The notes under the pieces were generated by a model. That model was not told the origin of the DNA and did not search any database. It was given only the letters and a program-made list of their open reading frames with translations. From Levilactobacillus angrenensis (GTDB lineage: Bacteria > Bacillota > Bacilli > Lactobacillales > Lactobacillaceae): a stretch of DNA of 64,000 bases. Shown here in pieces: positions 34,826 through 45,668 of the stretch; position 1 is the first letter of the stretch; each line of letters opens with the position of its first letter. The stretch is from assembly GCF_003946085.1 (NCBI RefSeq), contig NZ_RHOB01000003.1, forward strand, positions 1 to 64,000, read 5' to 3'. Position numbers and translations under genes: made by a program.

Positions 34826-34853
34826 AAAAAAGCCTGGACCATCCAGCCCAGAC
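34826..34853 (-). terminator. Terminator of the LacI-type regulator gene
   Basis: On the minus strand GTCTGG/CCAGGC arms around a 10-base loop are followed by TTTTTT. Confidence 0.75.
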
Positions 34854-34891
34854 TCTTGCACGTGACTTCTTCCATTAACTAGCGACGCTGA

Positions 34892-36013
<1,122 letters not shown>

Positions 36014-36023
36014 TTAATTCACG

Positions 36024-37487
36024 TTAGATTTGGGCAATGAACTTGTCCAAGGCCGCTTGGCCCGTTGCGTCACGTTTGAAGACGCCGGCATCAGCCAGAA
36101 CTCGGGCAAAGACGTTACCAATTTCTTGATGCAAGACCTCAGTGACGTTCTCTGGCGTCAACTGGTGGTTTTGCTTGATTTCATCGGCCCAAGCCTTATG
36201 CATGTCCGCAATCTCGTTAGGTTGGTCCAGCAGGTACTTGGTGACCTCGGCCATTTCCGCCTTCAGCCGTGCTGGCAAAATCGCGCGACCCATGACTTCA
36301 ATCAAGCCAATATTTTCCTTCTTGATGTGTTGCACATCCTGATGCGGATGGAAAATGCCATCGGGGTACTGCTTCGACGTCTGGTTGTCTCTCAGGACTA
36401 GGTCCAAGACGTAATCGTCGCCGTCACGATAAGCGATTGGCGTAATCGTGTGGTGACGCGTATCACCCGTGTAGGCTCGCACATCAACGGATTCATCTGA
36501 ATAACCGATCCAGCTGTTCAATACCTTAGTAGCGGCATTAATCAGGGGTTCCGGTTGACTCCCGGTCAGCCGGATATCAGTCATTGGCCAAGCCACGACT
36601 CCCGCAGTGACGCCGGCAACACCGAGGTCAATCTTCCGGTCGATCGGTGCCTTCATCATTGGGAAGGTGTGCTTGCCACCTTGGTAGTGGTCATGCGTCA
36701 ACATCGAGCCACCCACGATTGGCAAATCAGCGTTACTGCCGACGAAGTACGTTGGCAACGTCCGCACGATTTCCAACAGGTTGGTAAACGTATGCTGGTT
36801 GATGATCATTGGCCGGTGTTCCTTAGCCAAGAAGATGGCATGTTCAGAGAAGTAAGCGTATGGCGAGTATTGGAAGCCCCAGGTCTCGCCACCCAGCGTC
36901 ATCCGGATGATCCGATGATTGCTCCGGGCAGGATACCCCAAGCGACCTTCATACCCTTCGTTGGTCATACATAACTGATCCAACGGGTAGCTGGTACTCT
37001 TACTCTTCAAAGCAGCGGCAATTGCCTTGGGGTCCTTTTCTGGCTTGGACAGGTTGATGGTGATTTCTAATTCACCAGCTGGTGTCTTGGCTGGAAAGAC
37101 CACGTTTTTGGCAATGTTACGCGTCTTAATGTAGTTGTTAGCTTGGCTTAATTGATAGAACCAATCCGTCGCCTTGCTGGGACTGGATTGATACCGATCC
37201 CAAAAACCGCGGTTCACTGCGGATGGCAGTGGCGTCATGAAGTTCATCAAGTCGGCTTCCAAGATTTCCTTGGGACTTGGGGAGTCTTCAATCTTGCCGT
37301 TGGCAACCGCCGTTTCGATCATGGCGTTGACCAGATCGATGGGTTCATCGGACGCCGCCGCCCGAGCCACGCCATCGCCAATCAAGGCAAAGATGCGGTT
37401 CGTGACGTACTGCCGGTCCAACTCCGTGTAAGGGGCTGGGGAGGCAACAACATGATCAATGAAAGTTTGAATTGTGTCTTTAGCCAT
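36024..37487 (-). CDS. galT: UDP-glucose--hexose-1-phosphate uridylyltransferase, class 2
   Basis: The 487-residue enzyme exchanges UMP between UDP-glucose and galactose-1-phosphate in the Leloir pathway. It belongs to the class 2 GalT typical of Firmicutes, with conserved segments GFWDRY, NYIKTRNIAKNVVFPA, EGRLGYPARSNHR, GGSMLTHDHYQGGKHTFPM and NPLIEVMGRAILP-like (GLIEVMGRAILPARL) near the C-terminus. The ATG overlaps no gene; the galE stop is two bases upstream, so it is translated with galE. Confidence 0.95.
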   Translation of the reverse strand: MAKDTIQTFIDHVVASPAPYTELDRQYVTNRIFALIGDGVARAAASDEPIDLVNAMIETAVANGKIEDSPSPKEILEADLMNFMTPLPSAVNRGFWDRYQSSPSKATDWFYQLSQANNYIKTRNIAKNVVFPAKTPAGELEITINLSKPEKDPKAIAAALKSKSTSYPLDQLCMTNEGYEGRLGYPARSNHRIIRMTLGGETWGFQYSPYAYFSEHAIFLAKEHRPMIINQHTFTNLLEIVRTLPTYFVGSNADLPIVGGSMLTHDHYQGGKHTFPMMKAPIDRKIDLGVAGVTAGVVAWPMTDIRLTGSQPEPLINAATKVLNSWIGYSDESVDVRAYTGDTRHHTITPIAYRDGDDYVLDLVLRDNQTSKQYPDGIFHPHQDVQHIKKENIGLIEVMGRAILPARLKAEMAEVTKYLLDQPNEIADMHKAWADEIKQNHQLTPENVTEVLHQEIGNVFARVLADAGVFKRDATGQAALDKFIAQI

Positions 37488-37489
37488 TT

Positions 37490-38491
37490 TTACTTCGTCT
37501 CCCGATCATTGTAACCTTGTGGATGCGTTTGCTTCCAGTTCCAGGCCGTACGAATAATGTCTTCCACGTTGTCAAATTGTGGTTGCCAGTTCAAGACTTC
37601 ACGGGCCTTGTCACTAGCGGCAATCAACGTGCTAGGGTCGCCGGCACGCCGAGGGGCCATTTTGGCAGGGATTTCCTTGCCCGTGACCTTCCGTGCGGCT
37701 TCCAGCATTTCCTTGTTAGAGAACCCAGTTGAAGACCCGAGGTTGAAGGCATTGCTGTCATGACCGGCCTTCAGGTATTCCAAGGCTAAAATGTGGGCAT
37801 CGGCTAAGTCAACGACGTGTACGTAGTCACGGACGTTGGTACCGTCTTTAGTTGGGTAATCGTCACCGAAGATCGACAATTCCTTGCGTTCGCCAGCAGC
37901 GACTTGCAAGATGATTGGGACCAAGTGGGTTTCAGGATGGTGGTCTTCACCAATGCTCCCGTCTTCCTTCGCACCGGCAACGTTGAAGTAGCGTAAGGCC
38001 ACAAACTTGATGCCGTAAGCTTGGTCGGACCAGTGCATGATCTTTTCCATCATTAACTTGCTTTCACCATATGGGTTGGTTGGAATTTGGGGATCCGTTT
38101 CCTTAATTGGAATCTGTTTAGGTTCGCCATAAGTAGCGGCCGTCGATGAGAAGACAATGCGCTTAACATTGTGCTTGTTCATGACTTCCAGCAATGAAAC
38201 CATGCCGGCCGTGTTGTTGTCAAAGTACTTCAATGGCTTTTCCATGGATTCTGGGACCACGGAGAAGGCTGCGAAGTGAATAACCCCTTCAATATCTTCC
38301 TTATCAAAGACGTCGTTCAAGAACTTTTGATCCCGGACGTCACCTTCGTAGAAACGCGCCTGCTTGTTCACTGCGGCCCGATGTCCCGTGACCAAGTTGT
38401 CGACAACGGCAACATCGTAACCCTTTTGTACCAAACGATCTACGGCGTGAGAACCGATATAACCGGCACCACCTAAGACTAAAACTGTCAT
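37490..38491 (-). CDS. galE: UDP-glucose 4-epimerase
   Basis: A 333-residue NAD-dependent extended SDR enzyme interconverting UDP-galactose and UDP-glucose. Motifs: GGAGYIGSH (residues 7-15) for NAD, the SSTAATYG segment with the catalytic Ser/Thr, and YGESK (Y-x3-K). Ends with the usual [30 protein letters not shown] precedes the ATG. It lies between galK and galT; a gap of 150 bases after galK has no obvious terminator. Confidence 0.96.
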   Translation of the reverse strand: MTVLVLGGAGYIGSHAVDRLVQKGYDVAVVDNLVTGHRAAVNKQARFYEGDVRDQKFLNDVFDKEDIEGVIHFAAFSVVPESMEKPLKYFDNNTAGMVSLLEVMNKHNVKRIVFSSTAATYGEPKQIPIKETDPQIPTNPYGESKLMMEKIMHWSDQAYGIKFVALRYFNVAGAKEDGSIGEDHHPETHLVPIILQVAAGERKELSIFGDDYPTKDGTNVRDYVHVVDLADAHILALEYLKAGHDSNAFNLGSSTGFSNKEMLEAARKVTGKEIPAKMAPRRAGDPSTLIAASDKAREVLNWQPQFDNVEDIIRTAWNWKQTHPQGYNDRETK

Positions 38492-38641
38492 TGATCAATT
38501 CCTCCTCAATTATGTAACATTGCGGACCGCTTACGCACGGTGCCGCAATGTAAGTTTAAACTTGTTGATTATTTGTGTTAAGCCCTGGTGATTAGTTTAG
38601 CGACGTTAATGCGTGCTACCTAACCGCCCTGCGTACCACGC

Positions 38642-39811
38642 TTATTTCGTTAATTCCTTCGGGCCGTCCGCAATTTCAGCGACGTAGAATTCTGCCTTGT
38701 GGCCGATGGTCTCTTCGTAGACCTTGCCGACCTTTTCTTCAAAGTCCTTAACGTTTTCCTTCTTAACGATGGCAATCGCACAGCCACCGAAGCCGGCACC
38801 AGTCATCCGGGCACCTAAGACGCCAGGTTGTTGCCAAGCGGTCTCAACCAAGGTATCCAGTTCCTTACCCGTAACGGCGAAGTCGTAGTTCAAGGAAATG
38901 TGGGAAGCGTTGACCAAGTGGCCAAAGCTTTCCAGGTCATTGTTTTGCAGTGCCTTGAAGGCCTTCAACGTCCGTTGGTTTTCGAAGACGGCGTGACGCG
39001 CACGCTTGATCAAGGTTTCGTCATTGATCAGGTAAGCGTTTTGGTCGAATTGGTCTTCGTTCAAGTCACCCAAGGTCTTGATGTCCAATTTCGTTTGCAA
39101 GCGACGTAAGGCTTCTTCACATTGGGCCCGCCGTTCGTTGTACTTGGAGTCGGTCAGTTCCCGACGCTTCTTGGTGTTCATGATAACGACCACGTTGTCG
39201 CCTAATTCTAGCGGTGCGTATTCGTAATCCATGGTGTTGGTGTCCAGCAAGATGGCCTGGTCTTTCTTACCCATGCCAATCGCAAATTGGTCCATGATTC
39301 CGGTGTTCAAACCGAAGTAATCATTTTCAACTTGTTGGCCGACCTTAACCATTTCAACTTCATCCAACTTCATGCCATAAGCGGCGTGAAGAATTTCGCC
39401 CATCAACATTTCCATAGAAGCGGATGAGGATAAGCCGGAAGCATCTGGCAGGTTCCCATGAACGAAGAGGTCAAAGCCATGGTCGATGGTTAAGTTTTGT
39501 TTAGCCAGCTCGAACAACATCCCCTTGAGATAGTTGGCCCAGTTGTCAGCCTTGTCAAATTCCAAATGGTCCAGTGAGAACGTCAACATCCCGGCGTCCG
39601 GCACGTTAGCCGAGTAAACGCGGAATTGTTTGTCATCACGCGCTGAGTAAGCGGCGTAAGTTCCCATGCTGATGGCAGCTGGGAAGACGTGACCACCGTT
39701 GAAGTCGGTATATTCACCGATCAAGTTGATCCGACCGGGGGAGAAGAACACCCGTTGTGGTGCGACATCAAATTTTTCTTGGTATTCAGTTGCTAAGCTG
39801 GCGAAATCCAT
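38642..39811 (-). CDS. galK: Galactokinase
   Basis: A 389-residue GHMP kinase forming galactose-1-phosphate from galactose and ATP. The galactokinase signature GRINLIGEYTDFNGGHVFP (residues 26-44), the ATP loop LPDASGLSSSASME and the C-terminal GARMTGAGFGGCAIAIV are all visible. AAGGAG precedes the ATG. A palindromic operator (39838-39851) and a catabolite-type site (39894-39908) lie upstream, so this is the first gene of the galKETR unit. Confidence 0.97.
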   Translation of the reverse strand: MDFASLATEYQEKFDVAPQRVFFSPGRINLIGEYTDFNGGHVFPAAISMGTYAAYSARDDKQFRVYSANVPDAGMLTFSLDHLEFDKADNWANYLKGMLFELAKQNLTIDHGFDLFVHGNLPDASGLSSSASMEMLMGEILHAAYGMKLDEVEMVKVGQQVENDYFGLNTGIMDQFAIGMGKKDQAILLDTNTMDYEYAPLELGDNVVVIMNTKKRRELTDSKYNERRAQCEEALRRLQTKLDIKTLGDLNEDQFDQNAYLINDETLIKRARHAVFENQRTLKAFKALQNNDLESFGHLVNASHISLNYDFAVTGKELDTLVETAWQQPGVLGARMTGAGFGGCAIAIVKKENVKDFEEKVGKVYEETIGHKAEFYVAEIADGPKELTK

Positions 39812-39837
39812 GGCGATTAACTCCTTAATAAATTTTT

Positions 39838-39851
39838 AGTAAAACTTTACT
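39838..39851. promoter_or_regulatory. Candidate GalR operator upstream of galK
   Basis: AGTAAA-AC-TTTACT is a perfect inverted repeat 27 bases before the galK start, extended by T-rich flanks. A LacI-family repressor is encoded at the end of this operon. Confidence 0.55.
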
Positions 39852-39893
39852 GTAATTATCATAGTCGCTTTACGCGGCATTGTCAACGATTTT

Positions 39894-39908
39894 GTGAAGC
39901 GCTTTCTT
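39894..39908. promoter_or_regulatory. Possible CcpA (cre-like) site upstream of galK
   Basis: GTGAAGCGCTTTCTT contains the GAAGCGCTTTC core of a cre site but is one base short of the usual consensus arm. Catabolite repression of galactose genes is expected. Confidence 0.4.
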
Positions 39909-39983
39909 ACTGGTTCTGCCTGGCATCTAAGCACCCCACCCTACACAAAAGCCCCAGGCATTTATCCTGAGGCTCAATTTTAA

Positions 39984-41423
39984 CTAGTTGGTAGAATCAG
40001 CCTTTTCTTCAGCTTCTTCTTCAACCTTTTCTGTTTCCAACTTGCTTTCCAACTTCTTAACGATTTCCGCGTGACGCTTTTCAGACAAGGTAACCTTGAA
40101 TTGGTAAATCAAAGCAGCCACAACCAACAGAATCATTGGCATGTAGAAAATGAAGGAGTGGAAGATAAACATTCCGTGGGCGGTAATATCACTAGGCTTA
40201 GCGTTACCCGTCATCCCCGCGTGAACGGCGGCGATAACAACGATCCCAGTGGAGAAGGCCCCGGCTAACTTATCGATCAATGGCCGAACTGACAGCGTAA
40301 CGGATTCGTTCCGCGTGCCGTTCTTCCATTGCCCGTATTCCACACTGTCGGTGATGGTCATCAAGGCAGCCAAGAAAATCATTGGGTATGGGAAGAAGAA
40401 GATGGCATCGGCAATGTACATCATGATAGTGCTGTCACCAGCAAAGTTGAACAGGATGTAACCAACTAACATCATGCAAATCCCACCGACGTAAACGCCA
40501 CGCCGCGTAATCTTGGAAACGATGATTGGGAACAGTGGGACGGAAACAATCCCCAGAATGGCGGTAACCACCCCAATGACACTGTAAGCAGCCGCGTTAC
40601 CAATGACGTAACGGAAGTAGTAGATCAACAGTGAGTTCGTAACAACATAACTCAAGGCAAACAGTAAGTAAGACAAGCCTAACCACATCAATTGGTCATT
40701 TTCACCAATGACCTTGAAGACATCGCGGAACCGCGTCCGTTCGGTGTTTTCCCGAATCAGACTCTTTTGTTCCTTGGTCCCAAAGAAGGTGGCCAAAGCC
40801 CCTAACAGAGAAACCAGCCCGATAACCGTCGCAAAGCCTAACCAACCGGCACGGGTCTGGGTACTACCATGAGTCCCAGAGAATTGTTGTGAGAAGTAGA
40901 TAACCAATGGGGTAACCACAATGATGACCCCTTGAGAACCTAAGGTAGAACCGAAACGACCAACCGTCCCGAACTTGTTACGAACCTTAGTATCAACACT
41001 CAAGGCTGGTAACATGGACCAGAACGAAATATCTTTGAATGAATAGAAGATATCCATGATGACGAAGACGATTCCGAAGACCAGGAAGTAAATCGAGGTG
41101 TTGGAGTCCGCTAAGCCAAACAGGCTAGAGAACATCAGAATCAAACCGACGGAACTCACAATGGCCCCAGCCAGCAACCACGGTTTGAACTTCCCCATCT
41201 TGGTGTCGGTGTTATCGACCATCCCACCAATCATCGGGTCAAACGCGATTTCAATCAACCGAATAACCACAACCATCGTGGTAACGATTCCGGCTTCAGC
41301 CGCTGAACCTTTACCCACGAACAAGGCACTGGTAACAAAAATAGCAAAATAAGTATTAAGTGTTGCGTAGAAGGCATCGTGTCCGAATGCCCCTAAAGCA
41401 TATGAGAGATATTGCTTAATCAT
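39984..41423 (-). CDS. GPH-family sugar:cation symporter, probable galactose permease
   Basis: A 479-residue carrier with 12 hydrophobic segments of the glycoside-pentoside-hexuronide family (opening YLSYALGAFGHDAFYATLNTYFAIF; DPMIGGMVDNTDTKMGKFKPW loop). Unlike LacS it lacks a C-terminal IIA domain; the tail is a short acidic coiled stretch. ATG 41423 follows GGAAG; an in-frame GTG at 41438 is rejected for lack of spacing. Placement inside the gal cluster suggests galactose as substrate (inference). Confidence 0.88.
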   Translation of the reverse strand: MIKQYLSYALGAFGHDAFYATLNTYFAIFVTSALFVGKGSAAEAGIVTTMVVVIRLIEIAFDPMIGGMVDNTDTKMGKFKPWLLAGAIVSSVGLILMFSSLFGLADSNTSIYFLVFGIVFVIMDIFYSFKDISFWSMLPALSVDTKVRNKFGTVGRFGSTLGSQGVIIVVTPLVIYFSQQFSGTHGSTQTRAGWLGFATVIGLVSLLGALATFFGTKEQKSLIRENTERTRFRDVFKVIGENDQLMWLGLSYLLFALSYVVTNSLLIYYFRYVIGNAAAYSVIGVVTAILGIVSVPLFPIIVSKITRRGVYVGGICMMLVGYILFNFAGDSTIMMYIADAIFFFPYPMIFLAALMTITDSVEYGQWKNGTRNESVTLSVRPLIDKLAGAFSTGIVVIAAVHAGMTGNAKPSDITAHGMFIFHSFIFYMPMILLVVAALIYQFKVTLSEKRHAEIVKKLESKLETEKVEEEAEEKADSTN

Positions 41424-41484
41424 TGTGTTCTTCCACACCTTTCAACGGGAAACTAAGCTAACAATTAACGGTCACCAGTAAAGA

Positions 41485-41727
41485 CTAGTGGTACCGGCGT
41501 TCAATGATCTTGGAGAGAACGTCTTCCCGTTGTTGGGCCTTAGCCATATCAAACTGGGATTCTTCCAGCTTGTTGAAGTCTTGCGCTAATAACGTGGCTT
41601 CCAAATAGAGGGTCAGTTGCCGCTTAATGTACAACTTGTTTTCCTCATCGGGATATTGCGCGTTACCACCCAAAACAGCCGCAGCGAACTTCGCGGGGTC
41701 TAACGTAATCTTGTCATTCTTAGCCAT
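41485..41727 (-). CDS. Small protein co-transcribed with the galactose permease, 80 residues
   Basis: ATG 41727 is preceded by AGAGGTG. The 80-residue soluble product (MAKNDKITLDPAKFAAAVLGG..., ending IIERRYH) is highly charged and helical. It sits 61 bases before the permease start in the same direction, with both operator sites upstream of it, so it is the first gene of the permease unit. No family recognised; a regulatory or accessory role for the carrier is only a guess from position. Confidence 0.7.
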   Translation of the reverse strand: MAKNDKITLDPAKFAAAVLGGNAQYPDEENKLYIKRQLTLYLEATLLAQDFNKLEESQFDMAKAQQREDVLSKIIERRYH

Positions 41728-41799
41728 TTTGAAACACCTCTGATTTCTAAAATAGAATAATAACAAATTCGGTAAAATCGCACTTAACTTTAACTAAAA

Positions 41800-41814
41800 T
41801 GTAAGCGCTTTACA
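41800..41814. promoter_or_regulatory. Candidate cre-like site upstream of the permease unit
   Basis: TGTAAGCGCTTTACA has the AAGCGCTT core of a CcpA-binding cre site, with one base more than the 14-base consensus; about 75 bases before the small ORF start. Confidence 0.5.
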
Positions 41815-41907
41815 ATCATTATTCTAAGGACTCGTCCGGATAAATGCAACCTTTTTCATTGTGAAAAGAGTTCTAAATATCGCGAAATCATGCAACTGTA
41901 AGTGATT

Positions 41908-41947
41908 GCAACCGGTTGTCTTTTTTCTAATAAAAAATTTAGTAAAG
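41908..41947. promoter_or_regulatory. Possible LacI-family operator cluster
   Basis: GCAACCGGTTGT (41908-41919) is a CG-centred palindrome of LacI-family type, and TTTAGTAAAGG (41938-41948) repeats the half-site found before galK. Both are about 180-220 bases upstream of the permease unit. Confidence 0.4.
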
Positions 41948-42016
41948 GTCGCGTTAAATCACGAAGGTTCCCGGGTTTTGCGGTTGTCGTGTGTTCTGCT
42001 AATTTTGAAAACACTT

Positions 42017-42285
42017 GTGAAAATCAGCTAGAAACATTGTCACCACGCGACTGATGGCGTAAAAATTAGTCGTTTACAGCATCCTAGTGAAGACTGACCG
42101 CCTACCGTCCGCCAACTATGGGTTGGAACGCGGTGGGCGGACCGGAAGACCGCTTCTCAGGCTGAAGGTGTTCCCCATAGCAGGCGGAATCTCTGGCTGA
42201 CGCAGGCCCCTGGTTTCACTAGTTTTAGTGAACAGAACACTGTTGTTCCGGGAACTACCGGGTTAATGCTATTTTCAGACTCTAG
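42017..42285 (+). repeat. Interspersed repeat, copy D (internal deletion)
   Basis: Carries the left part (GAAAATCAGCTAGAAAC to GGGCGGACCGGA) joined directly to the right part (AGACCGCTTCTCAGGCTG to the terminal CTCTAG). The junction falls at CCGGA, a five-base sequence present at both ends of the missing segment in the full copy. Confidence 0.85.
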
Positions 42286-42293
42286 TTGTAAAC

Positions 42294-42328
42294 AAAAAGC
42301 AGCCAGTAGGAATGGTCCCACTGACTGC
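42294..42328 (-). terminator. Terminator of pgm
   Basis: On the minus strand GCAGTCAGT...ACTGGCTGC arms with a short loop are followed by TTTTTG. Confidence 0.8.
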
Positions 42329-42348
42329 CCTCAACTCATTCGATTTAG

Positions 42349-44082
42349 TTATTTAACGGAATCCACGTACTGCTTCAAAGCCGTTTCGTAGCCGGCTAAG
42401 CGCTTTTGAGCTGCAGCATCCGTTTGGTCACTGGTCCCGATGTAGAACTTGACCTTGGGTTCGGTCCCGGATGGGCGAATGCAAATCCAGGTGCCGTCGC
42501 TTAACCAGTACTTCAAGACGTTGGACTGCGGCAGATCAATGGTGCTGGTCGTGCCATCGGCTTCAGTCTTAGTGCTGGTCGAGAAGTCTTCGACCGTTTC
42601 AATCTTGCTGTCGGCAAAGGACTTCGGCGCATTTTCCCGGAATTCGCTCATCAAGTGGGCCATCTGGTCGGCCCCATCGACGCCTGGGAATTCCTCAAAC
42701 GTGGTCTTTTCGGCAAAGTAGCCGTAGGTCGCGTAGAGTTCTTCGATCCCGTCATAAAGGGTCATCCCACGTTGCTTGTAATCGGCAGCGACTTCGGCCA
42801 ACAACACCGTGGATTGAATGGCATCCTTGTCGCGGACAAATGGCTTGATCAGATAGCCGTAGCTTTCCTCAAAGCCAAACAGGAAGGTGTGGTCGCCGGA
42901 CGTTTCGTATTCGTGAATCTGTTCAGCAATAAACTTGAAGCCGGTCAAGACGTTCTTCATTTCCACGCCATAGGCCGCGGCAATCTTGGTTGCCAGTTCG
43001 GTCGACACGATGGACTTGACCACGCGGCCGTTAGCCGGCAATTGGCCAGCTTGCTTGCGAGCCTTTAAGATGTAGGCCAACAAAATCGAGGCAATCTGGT
43101 TCCCCGTCAACAGTTGGTACTCGCCATCGGGTTGTCGGACAGCGGCGCCCAACCGGTCGGCATCGGGATCGGTGGCGACTAACAGGTCAGCACCCTCCTT
43201 TTTCCCAAGGGCAATCGCCATGTCAAAGGCCTGAGCGAACTCTGGGTTCGGGAATGGCACCGTTGGAAATTCAGGGTCGGCAATCGCTTGCTCCGGCACC
43301 ATGGTAAAGTTCTGGAAACCGGCTCCCCGCAAGGCGCGTTCACCGATGACTTTCCCAGTCCCGTGCAGTGGCGTGTAGATCAATTTCATGGTCTTCCCCA
43401 CGGATTGGACCAGGTCATGGTTGATGGTGACGCTCTCAACATTTTGCAAATAAGGTTGGTCCACGTTTTCACCAATGATCTGTAGCGTCTTGTTCGCGCG
43501 CAAGGCTTGTTCATCCGCCACGGCAATGGCGAAGACGTCCTTAGCTGACCGCACGAAATCCGTGATCATGTCTGAGGCCTTCGGTGGCATTTGCCCGCCA
43601 TCGGGACCGTAGATCTTGAAACCGTTGTATTGCTTCGGGTTGTGGCTGGCCGTGATCATGATGCCCATGGCCGTGTGCAGGTGCCGCACAGCAAAGGACA
43701 GTTCAGGCGTTGGCCGCATGTCGTCGAAGACAAAGCTAGGGATGTGGTGTGCGCCCAAGACGTGGGCTGCTTCATGGGCAAATTCGCGAGAGTGGTACCG
43801 GGAGTCAAAACTAATGGCTACCCCTTGTTGCTTAGTGGCGTCGTCCAAGGTGTCCAAATACCGGGCAACCCCTTCAGTCGCTTGCCGCACGGTGTAGACG
43901 TTCATTTGCCCAATTCCAGGGCCCATGACGCCGCGCATCCCCGCAGTTCCGAAGCTCATTGGCGCACTAAAAGCCGCCTTCTTGGCGCTGTCGTCATTAG
44001 CGATGGCGTCCAAGTCATGCTTGATGTAAGGAATCATCGTTGGTTGTTGTTGCCAAACTTGATAATTATCTTGCCAACTCAT
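42349..44082 (-). CDS. pgm: Phosphoglucomutase (alpha-D-phosphohexomutase family)
   Basis: A 577-residue enzyme interconverting glucose-1-phosphate and glucose-6-phosphate, the exit of the Leloir pathway into central metabolism. The phosphoserine loop TASHNPKQYNGFKIYG, the metal loop DPDADRLG and the sugar loop FGFEESYGYL are visible, as is the phosphate-binding RPSGTEPKVKFY at the C-terminus. AAGGAGAG precedes the ATG. Located between the permease and galM, in line with a role in galactose use. Confidence 0.95.
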   Translation of the reverse strand: MSWQDNYQVWQQQPTMIPYIKHDLDAIANDDSAKKAAFSAPMSFGTAGMRGVMGPGIGQMNVYTVRQATEGVARYLDTLDDATKQQGVAISFDSRYHSREFAHEAAHVLGAHHIPSFVFDDMRPTPELSFAVRHLHTAMGIMITASHNPKQYNGFKIYGPDGGQMPPKASDMITDFVRSAKDVFAIAVADEQALRANKTLQIIGENVDQPYLQNVESVTINHDLVQSVGKTMKLIYTPLHGTGKVIGERALRGAGFQNFTMVPEQAIADPEFPTVPFPNPEFAQAFDMAIALGKKEGADLLVATDPDADRLGAAVRQPDGEYQLLTGNQIASILLAYILKARKQAGQLPANGRVVKSIVSTELATKIAAAYGVEMKNVLTGFKFIAEQIHEYETSGDHTFLFGFEESYGYLIKPFVRDKDAIQSTVLLAEVAADYKQRGMTLYDGIEELYATYGYFAEKTTFEEFPGVDGADQMAHLMSEFRENAPKSFADSKIETVEDFSTSTKTEADGTTSTIDLPQSNVLKYWLSDGTWICIRPSGTEPKVKFYIGTSDQTDAAAQKRLAGYETALKQYVDSVK

Positions 44083-44225
44083 TGTTCAATCTCTCCTTGT
44101 TTTTAATGTTCATTAATTTAATTCTAAATGGTGAAACCAGTTGCCGGCGACAGCCACACCCCATCATAGCATGCTCTCAGTCAATCCCAAATCAGGAGCG
44201 ACCGTCACCAGCCAAATCGTTAACT

Positions 44226-44380
44226 CGCTTAGCCACCGGTGGTGTTCCCCATAGCAAGCGGAACCCTGGCTGACGCAGGCGCCTGGTTTCACTAGTGAGG
44301 CTTTAAGCGCCTCCAGAGACCGCTCTTTGGCTCTGGGGGTTGCCCCACAGGGTGGAGCTACCTGGCTGCTGAAGCGATCA
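44226..44380 (+). repeat. Interspersed repeat, copy H (two divergent 3' modules in tandem)
   Basis: 44226-44295 matches the GGTGTTCCCCATAGCA...GGCTGACGCAGG...TTTCACTAGT part of the family. 44308-44380 (AGACCGCTCTTTGGCTC, GTTGCCCCACAGGGTGGAGC, CTGGCTGCTGAAG) looks like a second, more diverged version of the same module. Both lie in the 312-bp gap between pgm and galM. Confidence 0.6.
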
Positions 44381-44394
44381 GTCGCGGATGACGT

Positions 44395-45417
44395 TTATTT
44401 CCGCACGTATTGGTAACTGATGAAATGCGTGACCGGTTGGTTGGCGGGTAAGATGACGTCGCCGAAGTCGGCATGGTGAATCGCATCCGGCAAGGTCTGG
44501 GCTTCCATGGCCAGCGCGTTGTAATCCCGTGCATCGGCCCGCTTGGCATCCGTTGGGTTGGCCGTGAAGACCACTAACCCATTGCGGTCAGAGAAGACTT
44601 GCACTTCGCGGTGGCCAGCTTCATCACCGACCGTGGCGATTGGCGTGTCCTTGCTAGGTTCCACCACAAAGGCGTCATCGTATTCGACCTGTCCCGTTTG
44701 ATGCAACTGGTCCAAGCCATCCTTGATGGTCCGCGGCTGACTGAAGTCGTAGCCGGTGCCGGCCGTCTTAGCCATTTCGCCCGTAGGAATCTTTTCGCCG
44801 TTCAAGACCAAGCGCTTGTCACCAGACAGCTTCAACCATTGATCATCCAGGCTGTGTTGGCCATCAGTGACGTTGAAGTAGGTGTGAATCGTCGGGTTGA
44901 ACAACGTCGCGGCGTCACTCTTGGCGTCAAAGGTGATGTCCAAGCGGTTTTCTTCCGTCAAGGTATACGTAATGGTCGTGTCCATGGTGCCAGGATACTT
45001 GTCGTCGGCTTCCGTGGATGTATGGGTCAGAACCACGCTGGCCGTATCAGCCGTCTGGGTCGTCGTGGCGTCCCAGTTAGCAAAGGTAAAACCGTGGGGG
45101 CCCCCGTGACTGGCGTTAGGCTTTTCATTTTGGTCGAGGTGCACGGTCTTACCGTCCAGGTCAAATTGCGCACCGGCGATCCGGCCAGCGACCCGGCCCA
45201 AGGCTTGGCATAAGTAGTACGGGTTGTGATCGTAGCCCTTTAAGTCCGGCAGGTTCACGATCAATTGATGGGTCTGACCATCTTCAACCACGCTAAATTC
45301 TTGCAAAGTCGCCCCCCAAGTCAGGATGGCCACGCGGGTCCCCTGCTGGTTGGTCATTAAGTATTTCGTGACTTCTTGCTGGTTCAACGTCCCAGCGACA
45401 CTCTTCGTAATTTCCAT
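44395..45417 (-). CDS. galM: Aldose 1-epimerase (mutarotase)
   Basis: A 340-residue enzyme converting beta- to alpha-galactose for GalK. Motifs: NPYYLCQALGRVAGRI, NASHGGPHGF (substrate His), NPTIHTYFNV (catalytic His) and AMEAQTLPDAIHH with the catalytic Glu. ATG 45417 is chosen (GGAGGTG at nine bases) rather than the in-frame 45483, which would add 22 residues. Divergent from the acyl-CoA dehydrogenase operon. Confidence 0.94.
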   Translation of the reverse strand: MEITKSVAGTLNQQEVTKYLMTNQQGTRVAILTWGATLQEFSVVEDGQTHQLIVNLPDLKGYDHNPYYLCQALGRVAGRIAGAQFDLDGKTVHLDQNEKPNASHGGPHGFTFANWDATTTQTADTASVVLTHTSTEADDKYPGTMDTTITYTLTEENRLDITFDAKSDAATLFNPTIHTYFNVTDGQHSLDDQWLKLSGDKRLVLNGEKIPTGEMAKTAGTGYDFSQPRTIKDGLDQLHQTGQVEYDDAFVVEPSKDTPIATVGDEAGHREVQVFSDRNGLVVFTANPTDAKRADARDYNALAMEAQTLPDAIHHADFGDVILPANQPVTHFISYQYVRK

Positions 45418-45482
45418 AAATGTTGCACCTCCATAATAGAATCCGCTTTCATTGTAACCTAACTGCGGCGCGAGCACCAACA

Positions 45483-45497
45483 TTTTTACTAAATTTT
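45483..45497. promoter_or_regulatory. Possible GalR half-site upstream of galM
   Basis: TTTTTACTAAATTTT contains the TTTACT-type arm (AGTAAA on the minus strand) shared with the galK operator, 66 bases before galM. Confidence 0.35.
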
Positions 45498-45668
45498 TCT
45501 AGAACTTTTACCAATAGTCATGCCTGGCAAGAATCCATTTTATTCCCATCAGGAATGATGAATATTCAACAATGATAAACTTTCACTGGACTTATCAATT
45601 GATTATTCGCTATACTGGCCTCAATCGTGCAGAACTACACAATTCGTGTTCATAAGGAGGAAATATTT

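Noticed and set aside
43591-44106. 171-codon ORF antisense to pgm
   Set aside because: Shadow of the pgm reading frame in high-GC codon positions, without ribosome site.
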